Shown one piece after another: positions 27,513 to 36,636 of a stretch of 64,000 nucleotides of DNA. How positions within the stretch are numbered: the first letter of the stretch is position 1; every line of letters starts with the position of its first letter. Source of the stretch: Oxydemutator sp963693105 (GTDB lineage Bacteria; Pseudomonadota; Gammaproteobacteria; Poriferisulfidales; Oxydemutatoraceae); contig OY843752.1 of assembly GCA_963693105.1 (NCBI GenBank), positions 930,001 to 994,000 of the forward strand. The letters run 5' to 3'. The notes below the pieces were generated by a model, which was not told where the DNA came from, did not search any database, and worked only from the letters and a program-made list of their open reading frames with translations. The translations under genes were made by a program, and so were the position numbers.

Positions 27513-27596
27513 ATGAAAGAATGGAAAACACCTTTAATTAAAGAAATTTCTGTAGGCATGGAAATCAACTGCTATGCCTGTGCGGAAATTTCCTGA
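27513..27596 (+). CDS. pqqA: PQQ precursor peptide PqqA
   Basis: A 27-residue peptide, MKEWKTPLIKEISVGMEINC then YACAEIS. Glu17 and Tyr21 have the E-x3-Y spacing of the two residues that PqqE crosslinks and that become PQQ. GGAGG precedes the ATG. It is followed by pqqB after 81 bp. It is slightly longer than the common 22-24 residues and has two Cys (20 and 23). This gene is too short for ordinary ORF calling. Confidence 0.95.
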   Translation: MKEWKTPLIKEISVGMEINCYACAEIS

Positions 27597-27677
27597 TCCA
27601 AACAGTTAAATCCAAAACGTTGGTTTCTCCCTTTTGCGTGCCGGGCCCCATGGATAAAACGGTGACTTGCGACTCTG

Positions 27678-28607
27678 ATGCGTATCATCGTTTTAGGCTC
27701 TGCTGCAGGAGGGGGATTCCCTCAATGGAACTGCAATTCTGAGTACTGCCGCCTCGCGAGAAGCGACAGTATTCGGACCTTTTCAAGAACCCAGTCTTCA
27801 CTTGCCGTCACCGCCGACGGCGCCCGTTACATTCTTCTGAACTGTTCGCCCGATTTGCGGCAGCAGTTGAACCAGACCGAGCCGTTGCACCCGCGCGACG
27901 GGTTGAGGAACAGTCCGGTCAAGGCCGTTGTCCTGACGAACGGGGATGTGGACCACATTGCGGGCCTGCTGACCATGCGCGAGAGTGAACCTTTCAACAT
28001 CTACGCCTCCGGCCGCGTGCATGAGATTCTGAAAACCAATTCGATATTCAACGTGCTGAACCCGGAGTATGTCGGGCGCCGCACCATTGAATTGTCTTCT
28101 CCTTTTCGGCCGGAGGACGCACAGGGGCGGTCGCTCGGGCTAGAAATTGAGGCTTTTGCAGTGCCGGGAAAAGTCGCCTTGTTCATGGAGGACAAAAGCC
28201 GGGGCGATGATTTCGGCACACGCGAGGGCGACACGGTCGGCCTGCACGTGCGCAGCCTTGAGAAGGACGTCTCCTTTTACTACATCCCCGGTTGCGCGCG
28301 CCTCACCGACTCCCTGAGGGAGCGGCTGGACGGCAGCGGCCTGCTGTTTTTTGACGGCACGCTGTTCCGCGACGACGAGATGATTACGATGGGCGTCGGC
28401 AAAAAGACCGGCAAACGCATGGGGCATATCAGCATGAACGGTGACGACGGTTCTCTCGCGGCTTTCCGTGACATCCGGATCGGGCGGAAAATCTATATCC
28501 ACATCAACAACACCAACCCGGTGCTGGTCGAGGATTCGCCCGAGCGCAAGACCGTCGAACAGGCGGGCTGGACGGTCTCTCGCGACGGGCAGGCCATAGA
28601 CCTGTGA
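27678..28607 (+). CDS. pqqB: PQQ biosynthesis protein B
   Basis: 309 residues of the metallo-beta-lactamase fold: IIVLGSAAGGGFPQWNCNS at the N-terminus, LTNGDVDHIAGLL as the modified HxHxDH region, and MGHISMNGDDG. PqqB hydroxylates the processed Glu-Tyr intermediate. The ribosome-binding site is weak. The stop overlaps the pqqC start. Confidence 0.96.
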   Translation: MRIIVLGSAAGGGFPQWNCNSEYCRLARSDSIRTFSRTQSSLAVTADGARYILLNCSPDLRQQLNQTEPLHPRDGLRNSPVKAVVLTNGDVDHIAGLLTMRESEPFNIYASGRVHEILKTNSIFNVLNPEYVGRRTIELSSPFRPEDAQGRSLGLEIEAFAVPGKVALFMEDKSRGDDFGTREGDTVGLHVRSLEKDVSFYYIPGCARLTDSLRERLDGSGLLFFDGTLFRDDEMITMGVGKKTGKRMGHISMNGDDGSLAAFRDIRIGRKIYIHINNTNPVLVEDSPERKTVEQAGWTVSRDGQAIDL

Positions 28608-29350
28608 ACCTCCGGCCCGACAACCTGCTGAGCCGCGACGATCTGGAACGGCGCCTGCGCGAAATCGGCGAGAACTACTACCACGACAAGCATCCTTTCC
28701 ACCGCCTGCTGCATACGGGCAAGCTCGACAAGGGACAGGTGCAGGCGTGGGCGTTGAACCGCTATTGCTACCAGGCGGCGATTCCGGTCAAGGACGCGCT
28801 GCTGATGGCGCGGATTCCAGACCACAATCTGCGCCGCGAGTGGCGGCAGAGAATCGCCGACCACGACGGCGAGGAAGAGGGCGGCGGCGGCATCGAGCGC
28901 TGGCTCAAACTGACCGACGGACTCGGACTTTCGCGCGACTACGTGATGTCGCGCGAGGGTGCGCTGCCGGCCACGAAATTCGCGGTCAACGCCTATGTTC
29001 ACTTCGTCTCGGAGATGCCGCTGCTCGACGCCGTCGCATCGTCGCTGACCGAGATTTTCTCGCCCGTGATTATCGCCGAGAGAATGTCCGGCATGCTGGC
29101 CGGTTACGATTTCATCACCGCGGAAACCATGTCTTATTTCAAGCCCCGGCTGGAGCAGGCGCGCCGCGACGTCGATTTCGCCCTGCACTATGTTCTCGAC
29201 AACGCCCGCACGCAGGAGCGGCAGCACGGCGTTTTGAATGCCTTGCGCTTCAAGTGCGATGTGTTGTGGAGCCAGCTGGACGCGCTGTATTTCTCTTATG
29301 TGGAACCCCGCCTCGTTCCGCCGGATTGTTTCGTTGCCGATGGCCGCTGA
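28604..29350 (+). CDS. pqqC: Pyrroloquinoline-quinone synthase
   Basis: 248 residues from a GTG at 28604. The heme-oxygenase-like all-helical fold shows YYHDKHPFHRLLHTGKLD, VQAWALNRYCYQ, and FAVNAYVHFV, all PqqC hallmarks. It performs the final ring closure and eight-electron oxidation to PQQ. The start overlaps pqqB, and the end overlaps pqqD by 11 bases. Confidence 0.97.
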   Translation: MNLRPDNLLSRDDLERRLREIGENYYHDKHPFHRLLHTGKLDKGQVQAWALNRYCYQAAIPVKDALLMARIPDHNLRREWRQRIADHDGEEEGGGGIERWLKLTDGLGLSRDYVMSREGALPATKFAVNAYVHFVSEMPLLDAVASSLTEIFSPVIIAERMSGMLAGYDFITAETMSYFKPRLEQARRDVDFALHYVLDNARTQERQHGVLNALRFKCDVLWSQLDALYFSYVEPRLVPPDCFVADGR

Positions 29351-29645
29351 GGAAACCGGACGCAAACGCCGCCTGGTGTCGGCTGAATCCACGCCGACGC
29401 TGCCGCCGCACGTGAAACTGCACCACGACAAGACGCGCGAGCGCTGGGTGCTGCTCGCGCCGGAGCGTTTGCTGGAGCCGGACGAGGTGGCGCTCGGCAT
29501 TTTGCGCCTTTGCGACGGCAAGACGACGCTTCTCAGCATCGCGCAAACCTTCGCCAAGTCTTATAATGCGCCTGAGGATCAGATTCTGAAGGACATCGAG
29601 GTCCTGATTCAGGACCTGGCGGACAAGGACTTTATACGAATATGA
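29340..29645 (+). CDS. pqqD: PQQ biosynthesis peptide chaperone
   Basis: 101 residues. The winged-helix RiPP recognition element shows VKLHHDKTRERWVLLAPERLL and LDEIALGIL-like DEVALGILRLCDG, then KDIEVLIQDLADKDFI. PqqD binds PqqA and presents it to the radical-SAM enzyme PqqE. The ATG at 29340 lies within the end of pqqC. The start is preferred to upstream in-frame codons that would overlap pqqC by over 100 bp. Confidence 0.93.
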   Translation: MAAEETGRKRRLVSAESTPTLPPHVKLHHDKTRERWVLLAPERLLEPDEVALGILRLCDGKTTLLSIAQTFAKSYNAPEDQILKDIEVLIQDLADKDFIRI

Positions 29646-30766
29646 GCGCAAAAGACAAAAGCATCGGCATGCCGGTTTCGATTTTGTTTGAGTTGACGCA
29701 CCGCTGCCCGCTGCAATGTCCGTACTGCTCCAACCCACTGCAACTGGAGCAGGCGGCCAATGAATTGACGACCGGACAATGGTCGGATTTGATGGAGCAG
29801 GCGGTGGAGATGGGGATTTTGCAGGTGCATTTTTCCGGCGGTGAGCCGACGGTTCGCCGCGACCTTGAGGACCTGGTCGAAAAGGCGGAGGAGCTCGGCC
29901 TCTACAGCAACCTGATTACCTCCGGCGTCGGGCTGGATGCGGAACGGGTCGAAAACCTCGCCCGTCTCGGACTCAAGCATGTGCAGATCAGCGTGCAGGA
30001 CAGCGTCGAAGACAACGCCAACCGCATTGCCGGCCACCGCGACGGCTACATGCAAAAGCGCGCCGCCGCCAGGGCGGTGCGGCGGAACAATCTGCCGCTG
30101 ACCGTCAACGCGCCCATCCACAAAATGAACATCGAACATCTGCCGTCCATCATTGATCTCGCCACCGACATGGGCGCTTCGCGCCTGGAGGTGGCGCACG
30201 TGCAGTATTACGGCTGGGCGTACCACAACCGCGCCTCGCTGATGCCGAAGCGCGAGCAGCTGGAATGGGCGACCGGCGTGGTCGAGAGTGCGCGCGAGCG
30301 ACTCAAGGGCGTGCTGGTCATTGACTACGTGGTGCCGGATTACTACGCGCGGCGGCCGAAGGCGTGCATGGGCGGCTGGGCGCGGCAGTTTCTCAACGTG
30401 ACGCCCTCCGGCAAGGTGCTCCCCTGCCACGCGGCGGAAAGCATCACGGCGCTTCAATTCGACAACGTCAAGGAGCGCAGCCTGATGGACATCTGGGAAA
30501 CCTCGGAGTCGTTCGAGAAATACCGCGGCACCGACTGGATGCCCGGAAAATGCCGCTCGTGCGAGCGTCGAGAGATAGACTGGGGCGGTTGCCGCTGCCA
30601 GGCGTTCGCAATTACCGGCGACGCCGCCAACATGGATCCCGCGTGCGAATTCTCGGAGCACCACGAACATCTCGTGAACATCGCCTTGCTTGAATCCGGC
30701 CGCGAGGAGGGGGATTTCGACTACCGGCGTCTTCGCGGCATTCCCGTGGTTCACGCCCGTGCCTGA
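29642..30766 (+). CDS. pqqE: PqqA peptide cyclase, radical SAM
   Basis: 374 residues. Cys22-x3-Cys26-x2-Cys29 (CPLQCPYC) binds the SAM [4Fe-4S] cluster; the GGEP motif appears as FSGGEPTVRRDL. The C-terminal SPASM domain carries further cysteines (LPCHAAESI and CRSCERREIDWGGCRCQAF). It crosslinks Glu and Tyr of PqqA. Start ATG overlaps the pqqD stop. Confidence 0.97.
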   Translation: MSAKDKSIGMPVSILFELTHRCPLQCPYCSNPLQLEQAANELTTGQWSDLMEQAVEMGILQVHFSGGEPTVRRDLEDLVEKAEELGLYSNLITSGVGLDAERVENLARLGLKHVQISVQDSVEDNANRIAGHRDGYMQKRAAARAVRRNNLPLTVNAPIHKMNIEHLPSIIDLATDMGASRLEVAHVQYYGWAYHNRASLMPKREQLEWATGVVESARERLKGVLVIDYVVPDYYARRPKACMGGWARQFLNVTPSGKVLPCHAAESITALQFDNVKERSLMDIWETSESFEKYRGTDWMPGKCRSCERREIDWGGCRCQAFAITGDAANMDPACEFSEHHEHLVNIALLESGREEGDFDYRRLRGIPVVHARA

Positions 30767-30767
30767 A

Positions 30768-31805
30768 ATGAGCCTGTCCGGCGACGTTCCGGGGGCGGGG
30801 TGGCCTGTTGCTCCGAAGGACGACGTTCGCGCACCGCAAGCCGAACGCCGTGCCGAATACGCAAAACCCCGCCATCGGCGCTTCCGGGCCGGCGCCGTCC
30901 ATAATCTGTTTGTCAGTGAATACGGCCCCGAAGACGGCAGCCCGGCCTTGTTTTTGCACGGCGGTCCGGGCAGCGGCTGCCGCGCCGCATTGTGCCGCCT
31001 GTTTCCCGCCGGCAGGTTTCGCATCATCGCGCCGGACCAGCGCGGCGCCGGAGAAAGCACGCCGAAGGGTTGTCTGGAGGAGAACACCACACGGCGCCTG
31101 ATTGCCGACCTCGAGATGATCCGGGAGAAGCTGGGAATCCGGCGGTGGCTTGTGGTCGGCGGCTCGTGGGGCGCGCTGCTGGCCGTCGCCTACGCCGAGG
31201 CCTGCCCCGGGGCGGTGGCGGGTATTGTCGTGCGCTCGCTGTTTCTGGGCACGGACAAGGAGCTGCAATGGGCCTTTATCACCGGCCCGCAAACGTTCTA
31301 CCCCGAACTCTACGAGGCCTTCACCGGCCTGTTGCCCGAGCATGAGCGTTCGGCGCCGCTGTCCGCCTGGTACCCGCGTATTCTGCATGACGATCCCGCC
31401 ATCGCCGTGCCCGCGAGTTATGCGTGGCACGACTACGAACGCGCGTTGTCCCGGTTGCGCCCGTCGTTGCCCGCATTTCCGGAAGACCTGCCGGCCATGG
31501 GCGGTGAAGCCAGGGCGCTTCCATCCACGCCGAGGATGGAAGCGCATTATTTCTCAAATGACTGTTTTCTTGAGCCCGGCCAGTTGCTCGACAACGCCCA
31601 TCGCCTGGCGGACATTCCCGGAATCATCGTTCAGTCACGCTACGATTTGCTGTGTCCGCCGCAAACGGCGCATGCGTTGTCGCGCCGCTGGCCGGCGAGT
31701 GAAGTCCTGGCCGTCGAGGCGGCGGGGCACAGCCAGTCCGAGACGGGGGTTGAGCGGGCGATGGTGCAGGCGGTCGAGACAGTCGCGGACAAGGCGGGCT
31801 TGTGA
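30768..31805 (+). CDS. Prolyl-iminopeptidase-type S33 peptidase next to pqqE
   Basis: 345 residues from ATG 30768. Alpha/beta hydrolase with HGGPGSGCRAAL (oxyanion loop), nucleophile elbow VVGGSWGALLAV, acidic Asp near YDLLCPPQ and His in AGHSQSE. This is proline iminopeptidase architecture. Its start lies one base after the pqqE stop and its end overlaps the next PQQ-related gene, so it is in the pqq operon. No pqqF or pqqG protease is present in the window, so a role in trimming PqqA or its products is possible, but not shown. Confidence 0.82.
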   Translation: MSLSGDVPGAGWPVAPKDDVRAPQAERRAEYAKPRHRRFRAGAVHNLFVSEYGPEDGSPALFLHGGPGSGCRAALCRLFPAGRFRIIAPDQRGAGESTPKGCLEENTTRRLIADLEMIREKLGIRRWLVVGGSWGALLAVAYAEACPGAVAGIVVRSLFLGTDKELQWAFITGPQTFYPELYEAFTGLLPEHERSAPLSAWYPRILHDDPAIAVPASYAWHDYERALSRLRPSLPAFPEDLPAMGGEARALPSTPRMEAHYFSNDCFLEPGQLLDNAHRLADIPGIIVQSRYDLLCPPQTAHALSRRWPASEVLAVEAAGHSQSETGVERAMVQAVETVADKAGL

Positions 31806-32992
31806 CGCGGTTCACGAAATTGTTCGCCGCGCTGCTGCTCTTTGCGGTTTGCTGCGGCCTCGAGGCGGCGCCGAAAATCGCGCACCATAGCCAGGTTTTC
31901 GAGGCCGATGGCTCATCCTGGCAGTTGTCCCTGCCCGCCGGCTACCGGCTGGAACTTGCCGCGGAGATGGACGGGCCGCGTATGCTGGTGCTGGCCGGTG
32001 ACGGTGCGCTGTTGGCGGGCTCGGTGTCAAAAAACATCTACCGGCTCGAACCGCCGTACGCCAGACCCGAAGTACTGGCGGTGCTCAAGGGCTTCCCTCA
32101 CGGAGTCGCCTTGCACGACGGCGATTTGCTGGTTGCCAGAACCAACGGGCTTTATCGCGCGCCGTACCGCCCCGAACGCAGCGCGCGTCTGACTGAGAAG
32201 GACTTCCGGAGAATCACGCCGCTGCCGACCGGCGGCCATCCAAGCCGCACCGTGGCCGTCGGCCCGGACGACAGGATTTACCTGAGTCTCGGCATCAGCG
32301 GCAACTGCAGTGACGAATACATCGGCAAAGACTACGCTTTCGACGACTACCGCGGCGGTGTGCTGGTGCTGGTGGAAGGCGAAGGGGCGGTGCGGTGGCA
32401 GCCGTATGCATCGGGTCTGCGCAACCCGGTGGGCTTTGACTGGCATCCGGACACCGGCGTTCTCTACGCCAGCAACCACGGGCCCGACCACCACGGCTAC
32501 GATTTGCCGCCGGAGTATTTCAGCCGCCTCGATGCGGGATCATTCCACGGCATGCCCTGGTTTCAGTTCGATGGGCGCGATGTAATCCGCGACCGTTGCA
32601 TTGGCCGCGCGCCGCCGCGCACCGACGTTACCCGGCCAGTGGCGACCTTCCCGGCGCGCAACGGGCCGATGGGGGTCGCCTTTGTGCCGCGCGGCGCCGG
32701 CGATCCGGCGTGGGCGGACGGCGCCATTGTCGCGCTGCACGGCTCATGGGCGACAAAGCCGAGCGGCGGATGGATTGGTTCCAGGGCGAGCCGCCGGCCA
32801 CCGTGGGTGGCGCTGGTGCGTTTTGACAAGGGCGGGGCGGCGCAGGTCGAGCCGCTGATCGAGGGCTTTCAGAACGCTTCCGGCGAGCGCCTGGCGAGAC
32901 CCATCGGCGTCGCGTTCGGCGCCGACGGCGCGCTGTACTTCAGCAGCGACGGCGGCGCCATAGAGGGTTTGTTCCGGCTTGTCAGGAATTAA
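31802..32992 (+). CDS. Secreted PQQ-dependent sugar dehydrogenase-like beta-propeller
   Basis: 396 residues from a GTG overlapping the peptidase stop; signal peptide ending GLEA. Propeller strands with ALHDGDLLVARTNGLYRA, PDDRIYLSLGISGNC, GLRNPVGFDWHPDTGVLYA and NHGPDHHGYDLPPEYF match the sGDH/L-sorbosone dehydrogenase family (soluble aldose dehydrogenases). The PQQ-contact His/Arg positions seem conserved, but exact substrate is unknown. Location in the pqq operon supports use of PQQ. Confidence 0.78.
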   Translation: MTRFTKLFAALLLFAVCCGLEAAPKIAHHSQVFEADGSSWQLSLPAGYRLELAAEMDGPRMLVLAGDGALLAGSVSKNIYRLEPPYARPEVLAVLKGFPHGVALHDGDLLVARTNGLYRAPYRPERSARLTEKDFRRITPLPTGGHPSRTVAVGPDDRIYLSLGISGNCSDEYIGKDYAFDDYRGGVLVLVEGEGAVRWQPYASGLRNPVGFDWHPDTGVLYASNHGPDHHGYDLPPEYFSRLDAGSFHGMPWFQFDGRDVIRDRCIGRAPPRTDVTRPVATFPARNGPMGVAFVPRGAGDPAWADGAIVALHGSWATKPSGGWIGSRASRRPPWVALVRFDKGGAAQVEPLIEGFQNASGERLARPIGVAFGADGALYFSSDGGAIEGLFRLVRN

Positions 32993-34032
32993 CCGGCGAG
33001 TAAATCGCCGAGGATTTTGTTCATTCGTTTGAAATCCTCCTCAAACAGGCCGAGCGTCGTAAAGTGGCCCCACAGGCTGTCGAGAACTTCAAGCCGGCTG
33101 CCCGGAATCATCTCCTGCTCGGCGCGGCAGTCGCGCAGTGGCACAAACATGTCCTCGGAAAACGCGATCACGCACACCTTGGCGGTGATTCTGGAAAGCG
33201 CCTGCTTCAGGTCGCCGCCGGCGAGCGCGCCGACATCGCCGTTTTTCCATTTGTCCGCCATGCACAGCAGCGCATTCGGATCCATCGGCAGAAACCATTT
33301 CTGCCAGAAGTCGGCGAGCAGGCTGTCGAGCGACTGAATGTCAATGCGCTTCCACGCTTCCTGCTTGTAGAATTCGGTGCACGTGCCCATCAGCGCGAAC
33401 ACGCGGGCGAGCCGCCGCAACCCCGTCTGCACATCGTTGGCGCCGCTGTATTCGCCGCCGTTCCAGGCCGGGTCGGACTTCAGCGCCTCGCAGAAAGTAT
33501 CGACATAGAGCGCATCGTGCGGCGTACAGCGGGCGGTTCCGGCAATCGGCGCGGCGCGGCGCACCATGTCGGGGTAACGCGCCGCCCATTCGTAGGTCTG
33601 CTGCGCGCCCATGGACCAGCCGAGCACGAGTTGCAGTTCGTTGACGCCGAAATGTTCGGTCATCAGGCGGTGCTGGGCGCGCACGTCGTCGGCAATGTCA
33701 AGCGCCGGGAACGCCGACATGCCGTGCGGCGCGGGTGTGTTGTGCGGTGAACTGGAAAGTCCGTTGCCGAGTTGGTTCGGGAAAACGATGAAATAGCGCG
33801 TCGGGTCGAGCGCCAGTCCTTCGCCGACATAGTGCGCCAGACTGCCGCTGGTGCCGGAAAACATGATTGGAAACAGGATGGCGTTGTCCTTCGCCGCATT
33901 CAGCTCGCCGTGCGTCGAGTAGGCCAGTTTGCAGTCCGGCAGCGAGCCGCCGCGCTCCAGCTTGAAGTCGCCCAAATCGAAAACCTCGAACGCGCCGTGG
34001 TTCTCTGTCGTGTAAAAGTCGTTGTTCAGCAT
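32989..34032 (-). CDS. MetX-like alpha/beta hydrolase
   Basis: 347 residues. The homoserine acetyltransferase-like fold has nucleophile elbow GWSMGAQQTYEWA and C-terminal His in SLWGHFTTL. Genuine MetX has GGSMGGMQ..EW and other conserved residues that are not matched here, so acyltransferase activity on homoserine is doubtful; a related hydrolase is more likely. Convergent with the sugar dehydrogenase (overlap of four bases at the stops). GAGGAAA precedes the ATG. Confidence 0.75.
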   Translation of the reverse strand: MLNNDFYTTENHGAFEVFDLGDFKLERGGSLPDCKLAYSTHGELNAAKDNAILFPIMFSGTSGSLAHYVGEGLALDPTRYFIVFPNQLGNGLSSSPHNTPAPHGMSAFPALDIADDVRAQHRLMTEHFGVNELQLVLGWSMGAQQTYEWAARYPDMVRRAAPIAGTARCTPHDALYVDTFCEALKSDPAWNGGEYSGANDVQTGLRRLARVFALMGTCTEFYKQEAWKRIDIQSLDSLLADFWQKWFLPMDPNALLCMADKWKNGDVGALAGGDLKQALSRITAKVCVIAFSEDMFVPLRDCRAEQEMIPGSRLEVLDSLWGHFTTLGLFEEDFKRMNKILGDLLAG

Positions 34033-34063
34033 TTTTTTTCCTCTTTGAAGATGTGTAAGATGT

Positions 34064-34912
34064 TTATATTTCGTCCAGTATTCTCCGGACTTTTCTTTGG
34101 TAGTCTTTCTCTGAAATCAGCCCGTCGCGGCGCAGTTTTTTCAGGCGTCTGAGCCGATCCTCCAGCAAGGGTCCGGCTGGCCGGCGTTCAGCCGGTCGTG
34201 CCGAGGCCGCGAATTCATCAATGGGCGGCGCCAGTGCGATATCGGGGTCTATCACAATCCAGTCGGGACGGGTCTTACCGCCGCGGGTCTTCATGTGGCG
34301 CACGCCGGGTGTCAGCGCAATGCGATAGCCGGGATTGGTTACCATCACGCCGCGTTCGGCTTTGCGCGGTGGATTGGCAAGGCCGACCTCTCTGCCAAAA
34401 AGCCAGCGCTTGACGATGCTCTTGTGGACGGAGCCGAAAATAATGTTCAGGCGTCTGTTTTTCCAGAATACGCGCCCGGTGGTGTGAACGGGCTTTTTCA
34501 GAAAGCCGACCAGTGACGTGTTGTCCTTGCCCTGGAAGACGATGTCCTGGTCCGGCCCGGCCCTGCGAAAGGCGGCGGCAAGGGCTTTTCCGAACCGTTG
34601 TGTCGCCGCCGGTGAGAACAGCGAGATTGCCTTGTTCAATTCGATATTGACCACTGTGTCGTCCGGCTTTTTGTTTTCCGGCGCCACTTTCAGGCTGGCC
34701 AGGATGGTGGTGAGCGTTTGCGGGGTGATTTTGGCCGGATGGTTGTTGCGCGCGCCACGCGCGCTACCACGGTCAATCAGCCGGACATACTCTCCATCGC
34801 GCTCCCAGATGGTTTTGGGTGCTTCGACGGCGCCGCAAACGGGCAACGCCGACAACAGGACCACAAGCAGTATGGCCGGGAAACAATGCGGTCCGGGAAA
34901 GTATGTTTTCAT
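34064..34912 (-). CDS. Secreted protein with C-terminal SHOCT-like helix pair
   Basis: 282 residues. Signal peptide ending VCGAV; the middle is alpha/beta with no recognised domain; the C-terminal LLEDRLRRLKKLRRDGLISE has the short SHOCT motif with G-L-I-S/T-E. I chose ATG 34912 (MKTYF), since the longer reading runs through the terminator. The role is unknown; it may be envelope-associated. It precedes the MetX-like gene on the same strand by 31 bp. Confidence 0.65.
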   Translation of the reverse strand: MKTYFPGPHCFPAILLVVLLSALPVCGAVEAPKTIWERDGEYVRLIDRGSARGARNNHPAKITPQTLTTILASLKVAPENKKPDDTVVNIELNKAISLFSPAATQRFGKALAAAFRRAGPDQDIVFQGKDNTSLVGFLKKPVHTTGRVFWKNRRLNIIFGSVHKSIVKRWLFGREVGLANPPRKAERGVMVTNPGYRIALTPGVRHMKTRGGKTRPDWIVIDPDIALAPPIDEFAASARPAERRPAGPLLEDRLRRLKKLRRDGLISEKDYQRKVRRILDEI

Positions 34913-34945
34913 GTCTTGTATTTTACCGCACTGTGTAGAAAAGAT

Positions 34946-34981
34946 AAAAAAGGCGGGCGGTGTTTCCACCGCCCGCCTTTT
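34946..34981 (-). terminator. Terminator of the first porin gene (bidirectional)
   Basis: A 13-bp stem AAGGCGGGCGGTG / CACCGCCCGCCTT with loop TTTC, flanked by A- and T-tracts on both sides, ends the porin transcript on the minus strand. It is nearly identical to the hairpin after the second porin. Confidence 0.9.
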
Positions 34982-35008
34982 GATTTGCCAAATTCTGTAA
35001 GGAGAGAA

Positions 35009-36364
35009 TCAGAAGAACATGATGGCGCCGACGGCGACCACTTCTTCTTCCGCCTCGTTTCCATTATGTGCTTCGGCTTCGGTCTCGCTATATTCAAGCA
35101 CCAGATTCAGCGCCTCGCCAATCGGATGGTAGAGTCCAACAACCCATGATTCGTTGGTTTCAACCAGGCTATAAGTCGAGTCGGCTGCATTCTTCGCCTT
35201 GTCAAGATAGGTTTCATCCAGATTGCTTTCGCCGACACTCAGGCCAAGCAGGGTGCCCATCGGCATGCGGTAGCGCGCCTGCACATAGTAGCCGTCCGAA
35301 TCACGCTCTTCTCCGGCTGAATCAAAGCCGTCCCACAGGAAACCGGTCGTGCCGATGCCCTCGCCATCGTAGTAGTAACCAACGAAGTCAAAGTTGTGGA
35401 CCGCGAACTTGAAGCCGATATCATAACCGTAGGCAGTCCCATCGTCGTCAAAGGCTGAAGCCGTACCACCCATTGGAGTACGATCAGCTGCATCAACCGT
35501 GCCATCAAAGTCCACTTCCTGACGGATATAGCCTGCCCACAGCAAGCCGTGCGTGCCGGCGCCATCGTCAAACCCATAATTAATCTTGGCTTCAAAGCCG
35601 AAGTTGTCGCCTACCTGATCAATGCCACCGCCAGCACTATAGGAGTTATCTGTATCGGCTCCGGCGGCGTTTTTGGGATTGGCCAGACTGTTCACCCCCC
35701 AGGTATCCACCAGAGCGGCAGTCACTGTAAAGCCGTTGATGTTTGGCGATGTGTATTGCAACTGCGATTTCCAGTCGGCATACAGGTAACCAACACCGAT
35801 GCGCCCGAGTGTCGTGTTGCCGCCCTTGGCTGCCAGATCAGACACTGTGCCAACGCCGAGCAGCGTCATATCATTCAGAATTGCATCGCTGCCAAATACG
35901 CCGAGATCACGGCCGATTTTGAACGTGCCCATGCTTTCATTGCCGAATGTCAGGAACACCTGCCGGTAGTTTGACGCATTCAAACCCAGCGCGCCGTCAT
36001 TGCCGCCGAAGGTCTGGTTGCTGTCAACGCCGGGCTGAAAACTCAAATGCACACCGGTCCTGATACCCTCGTCGGTCACGGTTGAGGCGCTGAAGTTGAA
36101 CCAGGACGGCAACAGACCCGTTTGGATATTGTGATGGTCGCCGTCCCAGCCATCCGAACCGCAGGCGAGTCCAGCCGCAACACGTTCGTCCATCGCATGA
36201 GCATCGCACTCGATTTGTGTGGCGAATGCATTGACATTTCCGCTGAAGTCCACTTCCCATGCGCCCATGCGCATCATGGACAGGCCCTCGAAAGCAGCGA
36301 ATGCGGGTGCGGTTGTCAGCATACTGCCAAGCAAGACCGCCACTGCAATTTTTGCATGTTTCAT
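35009..36364 (-). CDS. Gram-negative porin, copy 1
   Basis: 451 residues with a signal peptide (ending APAFA) and then long runs of alternating beta strands ending in the terminal Phe (GAIMFF) needed for outer-membrane assembly. The N-terminus FEGLSMMRMGAWEVDFSGNV and the loop VFGSDAILNDMTLLGVG are shared exactly with the porin encoded next. It has few Cys and many acidic loop residues. It probably forms a diffusion channel. AGGAGA precedes the ATG, and it has its own consensus promoter. Confidence 0.9.
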   Translation of the reverse strand: MKHAKIAVAVLLGSMLTTAPAFAAFEGLSMMRMGAWEVDFSGNVNAFATQIECDAHAMDERVAAGLACGSDGWDGDHHNIQTGLLPSWFNFSASTVTDEGIRTGVHLSFQPGVDSNQTFGGNDGALGLNASNYRQVFLTFGNESMGTFKIGRDLGVFGSDAILNDMTLLGVGTVSDLAAKGGNTTLGRIGVGYLYADWKSQLQYTSPNINGFTVTAALVDTWGVNSLANPKNAAGADTDNSYSAGGGIDQVGDNFGFEAKINYGFDDGAGTHGLLWAGYIRQEVDFDGTVDAADRTPMGGTASAFDDDGTAYGYDIGFKFAVHNFDFVGYYYDGEGIGTTGFLWDGFDSAGEERDSDGYYVQARYRMPMGTLLGLSVGESNLDETYLDKAKNAADSTYSLVETNESWVVGLYHPIGEALNLVLEYSETEAEAHNGNEAEEEVVAVGAIMFF

Positions 36365-36445
36365 TTAAGGTATCTCCTAAATTTGGTAAATTCTTTCGGG
36401 TGAAAGTTCAGAACAGGTTTTTGGTTAACCGACTGAACGGTGGCA

Positions 36446-36473
36446 ATTATACAGACACAATGTCGTATTGCAA
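36446..36473 (-). promoter_or_regulatory. Sigma-70 promoter for porin copy 1
   Basis: On the minus strand TTGCAA (36468-36473) is separated by 16 bp from a perfect TATAAT (36446-36451). The same boxes and spacing occur before porin copy 2. The leader is about 80 bases. Confidence 0.85.
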
Positions 36474-36573
36474 TTCAACCACAAAGGCAAGATTTTGTCT
36501 TTCTGTAAGAAATTGATATACAAGGGATTATGCAACAGGTGATTTGGCCGGAAGTTCACGGGCCTGAGGCATA

Positions 36574-36608
36574 AAAAAGGCGGGCGGTGTTTCCACCGTC
36601 CGCCTTTT
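36574..36608 (-). terminator. Terminator of the second porin gene
   Basis: Hairpin AAGGCGGGCGGTG / CACCGTCCGCCTT with loop TTTC and flanking A/T-tracts. It differs from the copy-1 hairpin by a single base, showing that the duplicated unit includes the terminator. Confidence 0.9.
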
Positions 36609-36636
36609 GATTTGCCAAATGTTGTAAGGGAGAGAA

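Noticed and set aside
32989..34032. Homoserine O-acetyltransferase metX
   Set aside because: The nucleophile elbow is GWSMGAQQ and other MetX residues do not match; called only MetX-like hydrolase.
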